Assembly: GCA_038131695.1 (NCBI GenBank)
Contig: JAYPQA010000027.1
Coordinates: 1 to 45,848 of the forward strand
From: JADHLK01 sp038131695
GTDB lineage: Bacteria; Pseudomonadota; Alphaproteobacteria; Puniceispirillales; Puniceispirillaceae
DNA length: 45,848 bases
Reading direction: 5' to 3'
Position 1 is the first letter of the stretch; each line of letters begins with the position of its first letter. This document shows positions 16,768-23,247 of the stretch, one piece after another. The notes under the pieces were generated by a model. It had not been told where the DNA came from, did not search any database, and saw only the letters and a program-made list of their open reading frames with translations. The translations under genes and the position numbers were made by a program.

Positions 16768-18012
16768 GTGCCGTCCAAAATTACCAGAGAGGCCTGTCAG
16801 GCCTGGGATCAAGAGGATCCTCTAAAGTCGTTTCGGGCCTGTTTTCAGCCGCCGGAAAAAGATGTTATTTTTCTGGATGCCAATTCCATGGGCGCGATGC
16901 CAAAGACGGTTCCGCCGATGCTGGCGAAATTCTGCAGTGATGCCTGGGTGGAATTGCGCCGCCAGGGCTGGAATCATTTTGAATGGATGGAAAGGCCGAC
17001 CGGGCTGGGCGCGTCTATCTCGCATCTGATGGGCGCGCGGCCCGAAGATGTGCTGGTATGCGACAATACCACGGTTAACCTGTTCAAATTATTGAGCTAT
17101 GCTTGGCGGGTGCGCGGCAGCGGCGAGGAGTTGCTGACCGAGAGGGGCAATTTCCCCACTGATCTCTATGTGGCTGAGGGATTGGAAAAGCTGTTTGACG
17201 GGGCGGTCAAGCTGGTTGTGTGTGACAGCCGCGCCGAGCTGCTGGATCGAATCAGCAAAAACACCGCCATTATCTATTTGACCCATGCTGATTATCGCAG
17301 CGGTGAGCGCTGGGATATGGCCGATCTGAACCGCCGGGCACAGGCGGTCGATGCGCTGACAGTCTGGGATTTATCCCATTCCACCGGCGCGATACCGGTT
17401 GATTTGATGGGCAGCGGCGCTGATTTTGCGATTGGCTGCGGCTATAAATATCTTTCTGGCGGGCCGGGTGGGCCAGCCTATATGTGGGTGCATCCTGATC
17501 AGGGCCAGAAAGCCTGGCCCAGCATTTGCGGCTGGATGGGCCATGGGGATGTGTTCGCCTTTGCGAAAACCTATTGGCCGCTCGAGGGGATAGGCCGTCA
17601 GGCGACCGGCACCCCGGCTGTGATCGCGAATGAGATTTTCGCCTGTGCTGCTGAAATCTGGGAACAGGTAGAGGCGGAACAGCTCTGGGCCAAGCACCGG
17701 AAGCTGGGCGATTTGCTGATCGATTTGCTGGATCAGGAATGTGGCGCGCTGGGGGGCGTGGTCAATTCCCCCAGAGAGTATGATCAGCGCGGCGGCCATA
17801 TCGGCTTTTCCCATGAAGGAGCCGGCCCGCTCTGTGAGGCGTTGCTGGATGCCGGGGTGGTGGGCTCTTTCAGAAAGCCGGATGCGCTGCGATTTGGCCT
17901 TGGTTCCTTGTATTTGCGCTATGAGGATATCTGGGAGACGGTGCAGCGGCTGCGGCGCATTCTGGAAGCCGAAAGCTGGCGCGATGATCGCTTCCAGAAA
18001 GTGTCCGTATGA
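16768..18012 (+). CDS. kynU: Kynureninase-like PLP enzyme
   Basis: This fold-type I PLP enzyme resembles kynureninase, which cleaves kynurenine to anthranilate and alanine. It carries SHLMGARPEDVLVCDNTTVNL, TERGNFPTDLYV, the PLP-ring Asp segment VWDLSHSTGAIPVDL, the Schiff-base Lys in GCGYKYLSGGPGG and WMGHGDVFAF. GTG 16768, six bases after GGGGGAG, gives 414 aa, the usual family length; readings from 16684 (TTG) run through AT-rich promoter-like sequence. No tryptophan 2,3-dioxygenase or kynurenine formamidase gene is in the window, so the enzyme may work on imported kynurenine or on a substituted relative. It heads the operon that contains the nitrilase, dioxygenase and dehalogenase. Confidence 0.85.
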   Translation: MPSKITREACQAWDQEDPLKSFRACFQPPEKDVIFLDANSMGAMPKTVPPMLAKFCSDAWVELRRQGWNHFEWMERPTGLGASISHLMGARPEDVLVCDNTTVNLFKLLSYAWRVRGSGEELLTERGNFPTDLYVAEGLEKLFDGAVKLVVCDSRAELLDRISKNTAIIYLTHADYRSGERWDMADLNRRAQAVDALTVWDLSHSTGAIPVDLMGSGADFAIGCGYKYLSGGPGGPAYMWVHPDQGQKAWPSICGWMGHGDVFAFAKTYWPLEGIGRQATGTPAVIANEIFACAAEIWEQVEAEQLWAKHRKLGDLLIDLLDQECGALGGVVNSPREYDQRGGHIGFSHEGAGPLCEALLDAGVVGSFRKPDALRFGLGSLYLRYEDIWETVQRLRRILEAESWRDDRFQKVSV

Positions 18013-18047
18013 AGAGGGTGCGATGACAGCAGGCGGATAACAGACAG

Positions 18048-18713
18048 ATGACAGCCAGACAAACACACCTTCCTATTGAGACTGAAAGCTCCGGCAAACA
18101 GGAGTCTGGCCAGAAAACCCCGCGCAACCCGGCAGCCGACCGCCAGCCGGTTGGCCAGCGAATCAGCGCCTTGCGCAAAAAGCGCGGCCTGACCTTGCTG
18201 CAGGTCGCCGGTGAATGCGGCATTTCCGAGGCGACCCTCTCCAGAATCGAAAATGGCCAGACCGGGGTCAGCGCTGAGCATCTGTTTGTCATGGCCCAGC
18301 TATTCGGTGTCGATATGGCTGATTTCTTCCGCCATGATGCCGCGCCGCTGATGAAGGGGATGCGCTCGATCATCCGCAAGGGAGAGGCGGGGCTGCATCC
18401 GCTGGCCCGCTATGCGTCCGAATTGCTGCATTCTGATATATCCAGCAAGCAGATGCTGCCTGCGATCAATCATGTGACGGCCCGCACGCTGGCGCAAACT
18501 GGCGGGCTGCAAGCCCATGCCGGAGAGGAATTTGTCTTTGTCCTGTCCGGCACGCTCAGCCTGCATTCCGAACTTTATACCCCGGCTATCCTGAATGCCG
18601 GTGACAGCTGCTATTTTGAAGGGTCGATGGCCCACGCCTATCTGAATACCGGGGTTGAGGATGAGGTGGTGATATTGGTGGTGGTGCGCGCCGATGAAAC
18701 AGGACAAGGGTGA
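18048..18713 (+). CDS. XRE-cupin transcriptional regulator
   Basis: This 221-aa cytosolic regulator has an N-terminal polar extension, an XRE helix-turn-helix at about residues 36-90 (GQRISALRKKRGLTLLQVAG, then GISEATLSRIENGQTGVS) and a C-terminal small cupin domain with HAGEEFVFVLSGTLSLHS and DSCYFEGSMAHAYLNTG. Such proteins sense small ligands, often amino acids, amines or aromatic acids, through the cupin and control adjacent catabolic genes. It lies 35 bp after kynU, and its stop overlaps the next start (GTGA). It is the best local candidate for regulating the kynU-to-dehalogenase operon; repressor or activator role is unknown. Confidence 0.88.
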   Translation: MTARQTHLPIETESSGKQESGQKTPRNPAADRQPVGQRISALRKKRGLTLLQVAGECGISEATLSRIENGQTGVSAEHLFVMAQLFGVDMADFFRHDAAPLMKGMRSIIRKGEAGLHPLARYASELLHSDISSKQMLPAINHVTARTLAQTGGLQAHAGEEFVFVLSGTLSLHSELYTPAILNAGDSCYFEGSMAHAYLNTGVEDEVVILVVVRADETGQG

Positions 18714-19153
18714 GGCAGGTGACATCAGATACCGCCCATATCCGTATTCACTGCCCGCCGGACCAGCTGTTTGATTTCATGTCTGATCCGGCCCGGCTGG
18801 ATCTCTGGTCTTTTGGCACCTGGCAGACAGAAATCGCTGCAGATGGTCTGGTGCGGGGAACCTCGCTGTTTAATGGCGGGCAAATCTGCTTGCGAATTGT
18901 GGCGGATCAGAAGACCGGGCTGGTCGATTATCTGCTGGGCAAGGAGCCGGATAGGCTGGCGCGCCGGATTTTTGCCCGTATCCTGCCCGCCAGCGATTCA
19001 GGCGGCCCGGCGGATGCGGCGGATTTGCTGCTGGTGGCGCTGCGAAGCCGGGATATGGAGGATGCGCGCTGGGAGGATCTCAAAGCCCTGCACGCGGTTG
19101 AGGTGCGCCTGATCAAGCAGCTGATCGAAAGCGGCTATGATCATCGCAAGTGA
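18710..19153 (+). CDS. Small SRPBCC/START-like protein
   Basis: This 147-aa protein begins with a pattern typical of the SRPBCC (Bet v1-like) ligand-binding fold: IRIHCPPDQLFDFMSDPARLDLW, then TEIAADGLVRGTSLFNGGQ and a C-terminal helix ending LIKQLIESGYDHRK. No catalytic residues are recognisable. GTG 18710 overlaps the regulator stop, which suggests translational coupling and a shared role. It could bind a hydrophobic aromatic intermediate, but this is inference. I do not recognise a specific family with known function. Confidence 0.6.
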   Translation: MRQVTSDTAHIRIHCPPDQLFDFMSDPARLDLWSFGTWQTEIAADGLVRGTSLFNGGQICLRIVADQKTGLVDYLLGKEPDRLARRIFARILPASDSGGPADAADLLLVALRSRDMEDARWEDLKALHAVEVRLIKQLIESGYDHRK

Positions 19154-19182
19154 TCGCCTCTGGCCCACGCGGCAAGCAGGCT

Positions 19183-19210
19183 TTGACAGGGCCGGTCTGA
19201 CTATGGTCAA
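19183..19210. promoter_or_regulatory. Inverted repeat upstream of nitrilase gene
   Basis: TTGAC (19183-19187) and GTCAA (19206-19210) form an inverted repeat with an 18-bp spacer in the 99-bp gap before the nitrilase gene. TTGACA would also serve as a -35 element, but no well-placed -10 is evident. It is the only sizeable gap in the first half of the operon, so an internal promoter or operator is possible. Confidence 0.3.
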
Positions 19211-19252
19211 CTGACATTCTGCTATGGGTTTCAACGCACGGGAGAGACAGCA

Positions 19253-20263
19253 GTGACGCTGGCAGGAATGGAATTTCCAAAATTCACCGCTGCTGCGGTA
19301 CAGGCTGCCCCGGTCTGGCTGGATGCACAGGCGACAGCTGAAAAAGCGGCCAGCCTGATCAAACAGGCGGCGGGCAAGGGGGCGCGGCTGATCGTCTTTC
19401 CCGAAGTGTTCCTGCCCGGCTATCCCTATTGGAACTGGATCACCGACCCGGTGACCGGCAGTGCCTGGTTTGAGCGGCTGGTGCGGGCCTCGGTCTTTCT
19501 GGACGGGCCGGAGATGGCCCTGATCTGCGAGGCGGCGGCCGCCGCCAGGGCCCATATTGTCATCGGCATCAATGAGCGCAGCACCCATTCGCTGGGGGTG
19601 CTTTACAACACGCTGGTCTTTATCGGGCCGGATGGCGGTATTTTGGGGCGGCACCGAAAGCTGGTTCCGACCTGGGCGGAAAAGCTGACCTGGACCGGCG
19701 GGGATGGCTCCAGCCTGACTGTCTATGATACCGAGATTGGCCCGCTGGGCGGGCTGGCCTGCGGGGAAAATACCAATACGCTGGCCCGCTTCAGCCTGCT
19801 GGCCGCTGGTGAGCTGGTGCACGCGGCCTCTTATATTTCCTTGCCGGTGGCCCCGGCTGATTATGACATGGCAGAGGCTATTCGTATTCGCGGCCAGGCC
19901 CATTCCTTTGAAGGCAAGCTCTTTACCGTAGTCGCCACCTCTACCATTTCTGAGGCGATGATAGCTGAGCTGGAAGCCCTGCGCCCGGAAGCGCGCCAGC
20001 TGCTGGAGCGCAAATCCAGTGCCTGGTCCGGCATTATCGGGCCAGATGGGCGAGCGCTGGATGACGGGCTGACGGATGAGGAAGGGATCGTCTATGGCGA
20101 GATTGATCTGGCCCGCTGTATCCAGCCCAAACAGATGCATGACATTACCGGCCATTATAACAGGTTTGACATTTTCCAGCTGCGTGTTGACCGGACAGCG
20201 CGAACCCCGGTTGAGGAATTTGCCGAAACGCCCGGCATGGCAGGGATGAGCAAGGACGACTGA
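19253..20263 (+). CDS. Nitrilase (carbon-nitrogen hydrolase superfamily)
   Basis: This 336-aa protein belongs to the true nitrilase branch (EC 3.5.5.1 type), which converts R-CN to R-COOH and ammonia. The catalytic triad is visible: Glu51 in VFPEVFLPGYP, Lys136 in GRHRKLVPTWAEK and Cys170 in LACGENTNTLARF. Length, spacing and the CGENTNT loop match aliphatic/aromatic nitrilases rather than amidases. GTG 19253 follows GGGAGAG. In the operon it precedes a ring-cleavage dioxygenase and a dehalogenase, the same enzyme types as the bromoxynil route (nitrilase then reductive dehalogenase), so an aromatic or arylacetonitrile substrate is plausible. The C-terminal residues GMSKDD lie in a short duplicated segment shared with the next gene's start. 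Confidence 0.92.
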   Translation: MTLAGMEFPKFTAAAVQAAPVWLDAQATAEKAASLIKQAAGKGARLIVFPEVFLPGYPYWNWITDPVTGSAWFERLVRASVFLDGPEMALICEAAAAARAHIVIGINERSTHSLGVLYNTLVFIGPDGGILGRHRKLVPTWAEKLTWTGGDGSSLTVYDTEIGPLGGLACGENTNTLARFSLLAAGELVHAASYISLPVAPADYDMAEAIRIRGQAHSFEGKLFTVVATSTISEAMIAELEALRPEARQLLERKSSAWSGIIGPDGRALDDGLTDEEGIVYGEIDLARCIQPKQMHDITGHYNRFDIFQLRVDRTARTPVEEFAETPGMAGMSKDD

Positions 20264-20291
20264 AAAGAACGGGGGCAGGGATGAGCAAGGA
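20239..20291. repeat. 18-bp direct repeat at nitrilase end / dioxygenase start
   Basis: GGCAGGGATGAGCAAGGA occurs at 20239-20256 inside the last nitrilase codons and again at 20274-20291, where it supplies a Shine-Dalgarno-like GGCAGGG and an ATG (20281) at the head of the dioxygenase gene. The 35-bp offset suggests a local duplication that created or restored a translation start. Confidence 0.6.
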
Positions 20292-20314
20292 TACGACAAG
20301 CCAGGATAAGCGCG

Positions 20315-21415
20315 ATGATCAGCTGGGGCGCGCGGGTCAAGGATAATGCGGCCCTCGATGCCTATTATGAGGAATTGGCCGGGCTAGAAACCGGCGCGCT
20401 CTGGACGGTGGCCAATGATATTGAGCCCTGGGAGCCGACCCCCAGCTCCGCCCCGACCATCTGGCGTTCGCGCGATTTGCGGCCAAAGGTGCTGGCCGCC
20501 CTTGATCTGGTGCGTCCGGAAGATGCTGGCCGGCGGGTGGTCTATTTGCGCAACCCCAAGCGGCGTGAGGTATCGGCCTGTTGTGGCTGGCTGTTTTCCG
20601 GCATTCAGGTGATGCGGCCGGGGGAAATCGCCTCAGCCCACAGCCATGCGGCCAGCGCCTTGCGCTTTATCATGGAAGGGGCGCGGGCCTTTACCGTAGT
20701 GCACGGGCATCGGATAACGCTGGGCGCGCGCGATTTTGTGATCACGCCAAACGGCACCTGGCATGAACATGGGGTGCTGGAGGATGGCGAAACCTCCATG
20801 TGGCAGGATGGGCTGGATATTCCCCTGACCAATGCGCTGGAGGCTAATTTCTATGCCGTGCATCCGGATAATTTCCAAAAATCCAACCTGCCCTGGGATG
20901 CCAGCCCGGCGATCTGGGGCAATCCCGGCCTGTTGCCGGTCAAAGAGGAATGGGGGGCTTTTTATTCGCCCTTGATGAAATATACCTGGGACAAGACTTA
21001 TGAGGGGCTGCAAAATTACGCAGCCGTAACAGATGGCGATCCGTTTGACGGGGTGATCATGCGCTTTGTCAACCCGGCAACCGGCGGCCATCCGATGGCC
21101 ACCATGGGCGCGGCCATGCAGCTGTTGCGCGCAGGAGAACAGACCAAGGCGCATCGCCATACCGGCAATGTCATCTATCATGTTGCCAAGGGCAGCGGCA
21201 GCTCGGTCATTGGCGGGGTGCGCTATGACTGGCAGGAAAAGGATATTTTCTGTGTGCCGCCCTGGCTCTGGCATGAACATGCAAACGGGTCGGCAACAGA
21301 TGATGCGGTGCTGTTTCAGTTCAATGATTTTCCGGTGATGGAAAAGCTGAAATTCTATCGTGAGGAAGCCTACCCGGAAAATAACGGGCATCAGGAAATT
21401 ACCGGTCAGGCCTGA
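20315..21415 (+). CDS. Gentisate 1,2-dioxygenase-like bicupin ring-cleavage enzyme
   Basis: This is a bicupin Fe(II) dioxygenase of the gentisate/salicylate/1-hydroxy-2-naphthoate 1,2-dioxygenase family. The first cupin has the metal ligands His109 and His111 in SAHSHAASALRFIMEG and His150 in TPNGTWHEHG, with ARAFTVVHGHRITLGARDF between. A second, degenerate cupin contains KAHRHTGNVIYHVAKGSG and VPPWLWHEHA. The open frame starts at ATG 20315 (366 aa), but that ATG lacks a good ribosome site. ATG 20281 has one (GGCAGGG) and reads MSKDTTSQDKRDDQLGRAGQ before stopping, so a one-base error near 20330-20345 probably hides a longer N-terminus. The enzyme would cleave a hydroxylated benzoate between the carboxyl- and hydroxyl-bearing carbons. 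Substrate could be gentisate, a salicylate or a hydroxyanthranilate. Confidence 0.87.
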   Translation: MISWGARVKDNAALDAYYEELAGLETGALWTVANDIEPWEPTPSSAPTIWRSRDLRPKVLAALDLVRPEDAGRRVVYLRNPKRREVSACCGWLFSGIQVMRPGEIASAHSHAASALRFIMEGARAFTVVHGHRITLGARDFVITPNGTWHEHGVLEDGETSMWQDGLDIPLTNALEANFYAVHPDNFQKSNLPWDASPAIWGNPGLLPVKEEWGAFYSPLMKYTWDKTYEGLQNYAAVTDGDPFDGVIMRFVNPATGGHPMATMGAAMQLLRAGEQTKAHRHTGNVIYHVAKGSGSSVIGGVRYDWQEKDIFCVPPWLWHEHANGSATDDAVLFQFNDFPVMEKLKFYREEAYPENNGHQEITGQA

Positions 21416-21454
21416 TTAAAGCAGGCTGGGGTAATCAGTAAAGGGGAGTTCAAA

Positions 21455-22372
21455 ATGAGACTGGTAACCTGTCGCACAGAACCGGATGGGCCGGGCTGGC
21501 TGGGGGCTGTCATTGGGGATTTGGTGGTTGATATAGAGGCCCTTGGGGATGCCCTTGACAGGCCGCTGCCCGGGCAGATGCTGGATTTTATCGATATGGG
21601 ATCAGCTGATTGGGCGGCGATAGCGGCCCTTTTGCAGCAGCAGGAAGGCAACTGGCCGATTGGCACCAGCACGGATCTCTCGAATGTGGAGCTGCTCGCC
21701 CCAATCCCGCGCACCCGCAAGAATATCTTTGGCATTGGGCTGAATTATACAGAACATGTTGCCGAAAGCGCCCGCGCGCTGGATACCGATTCCAAATTGC
21801 CGGAAAAGCCGGTGGTGTTTTCCAAGCCGCCCACCGCGATTATCGGGCCGAACGCGCCTATCCGCCATGATGGCAAGATGACCCAGCAGCTGGATTGGGA
21901 GGTGGAGCTGGCGGTGATTATCGGCAAGACCGCCAGCCATGTCAGCGAAGAAGACGCGATGGATCATGTGTTTGGCTATTCGGTGATGCTGGATGTGTCG
22001 GCCCGGGATAACCGGCGCGCTGGCCAATGGATTATTTCCAAGGGCATGGACAGCTATGCGCCCTTTGGCCCGGCGATTGTGACAGCTGATGAAATTAAGG
22101 ACCCGCATAATCTGGATTTGTGGCTGACCAAGAATGGTGAGGAAAAACAAAGGGCCAATACCAAATTCATGCTGTTCAATATCCCGCAGCTGATAGCCGA
22201 TCTGTCAACCGGCTTCACGCTGGAGCCGGGCGATGTGATTGCAACCGGCACGCCGGCCGGGGTCGGGGCCGGGCGTGATCCGCAGGAATGGATGTGGCCG
22301 GGAGATGTGATAGAATATGGCGTGGAATCGATTGGCGTGATGCGCAACCCGGTCATTGATGCCAGCCGGTAA
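21455..22372 (+). CDS. FAH-family hydrolase (fumarylpyruvate-hydrolase-like)
   Basis: This 305-aa protein belongs to the fumarylacetoacetate hydrolase superfamily. It shows NIFGIGLNYTEHVAES, EKPVVFSKPPTAIIGPNAPI, the metal-binding acidic segment QLDWEVELAVIIG and the C-terminal GDVIATGTPAGVGAGR. ATG 21455 follows AAGGGGAG. Members next to gentisate dioxygenases hydrolyse maleyl- or fumarylpyruvate to pyruvate plus maleate or fumarate, which fits the preceding gene. No maleylpyruvate isomerase (GST- or DinB-type) is visible here, so either direct maleylpyruvate hydrolysis or an isomerase elsewhere is needed. Alternatively it acts on a ring-cleavage product of another hydroxybenzoate. Confidence 0.88.
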   Translation: MRLVTCRTEPDGPGWLGAVIGDLVVDIEALGDALDRPLPGQMLDFIDMGSADWAAIAALLQQQEGNWPIGTSTDLSNVELLAPIPRTRKNIFGIGLNYTEHVAESARALDTDSKLPEKPVVFSKPPTAIIGPNAPIRHDGKMTQQLDWEVELAVIIGKTASHVSEEDAMDHVFGYSVMLDVSARDNRRAGQWIISKGMDSYAPFGPAIVTADEIKDPHNLDLWLTKNGEEKQRANTKFMLFNIPQLIADLSTGFTLEPGDVIATGTPAGVGAGRDPQEWMWPGDVIEYGVESIGVMRNPVIDASR

Positions 22373-22392
22373 CAACCAGACAGGAGCAGCTT

Positions 22393-23154
22393 GTGGATGA
22401 TTTGCTGGCTGGCAAGGTTTGTCTGATAACCGGGGGCGGCGGGTCAGTCGGCACGGCGATGGCCAAGCGGTTTCTGGCCAGCGGGGCTGCTTGTGTGCTG
22501 GTTGATCTGAAAGCCCCTGATTTGGGGGAATTGAGGCTGGATCACGCGGCTGACCGGATATTGTGTCTGGCAGCAGATGTGTCTGACCCAGCAGCCAGCC
22601 GGGCTTATGCCAAGGCAGCAATCGACCGGTTTGGCCCGCTTGATGTGCTGGTCAGCAATGCTGGCAATTTCGGCACAGTGCAGCCGATCGCCGACTATCC
22701 GCTGGATGTTTTTGATCAGGTGCTGGCCGTTCATGTGCGCGGGGCCTTTCTGGCCTGCCAGACTCTTGTCCCGCATATGCGCGATGGCGGCAGTATTATC
22801 ATTACCTCCAGTGTTGCCGGGGTAACAGGTGATGCGGGTGTGCATGGCTATATCACCGCCAAGCACGCGCAAATAGGCCTGATGCGCTGTCTGGCCAAGG
22901 AGCTGGCCCCGCGCGCTATTCGGGTGAACAGCCTGCATCCAGGGCCGCTCGATAACAGCTTTCAAAAAGCCGTGGAAGATGGCTTTACGGCTGCAACTGG
23001 TCGGGACGGCACAGAGTTTTTCAACAGCATCATCCCGCTGGGCCGCCATGGCAGTGCAGAAGAGATTGCCAATGCAGCCCTTTATCTCGCTTCTGATCTC
23101 AGCAGTTTTGCCACCGGAACGCTGCATATGGTCGATGGCGGCTTGAGCATTTGA
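22393..23154 (+). CDS. Short-chain dehydrogenase/reductase
   Basis: This 253-aa classical SDR has the cofactor motif TGGGGSVG after KVCLI, an acidic residue at the end of beta-2 (VLVDLKAP) that favours NAD(H), VSNAGNFG, and the catalytic Ser and Tyr/Lys in TSSVAG and GYITAKHA. It ends with the usual TGTLHMVDGGLSI. GTG 22393 has AGGAGC upstream. It lies 20 bp after the FAH gene in the same operon and precedes the dehalogenase. It may oxidise or reduce a ring or side-chain carbonyl in the pathway, for example a dihydrodiol or benzylic alcohol; the substrate is unknown. Confidence 0.9.
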   Translation: MDDLLAGKVCLITGGGGSVGTAMAKRFLASGAACVLVDLKAPDLGELRLDHAADRILCLAADVSDPAASRAYAKAAIDRFGPLDVLVSNAGNFGTVQPIADYPLDVFDQVLAVHVRGAFLACQTLVPHMRDGGSIIITSSVAGVTGDAGVHGYITAKHAQIGLMRCLAKELAPRAIRVNSLHPGPLDNSFQKAVEDGFTAATGRDGTEFFNSIIPLGRHGSAEEIANAALYLASDLSSFATGTLHMVDGGLSI

Positions 23155-23247
23155 AACGGCCTGCCTCGCCGCGATAGAGGCTGGACAAATCCGGCCTGCT
23201 CTGGAAAGCTGGTTTGGATTGCCAGTTAGCCAAAGGAGCCAATCTGG

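Noticed and set aside
18998..20299. 433-codon open frame antisense to the nitrilase gene
   Set aside because: Composition is rich in Gln, Arg, Pro and Gly and lacks any motif. The opposite strand encodes a nitrilase with an intact catalytic triad, so this is a GC-rich antisense shadow.
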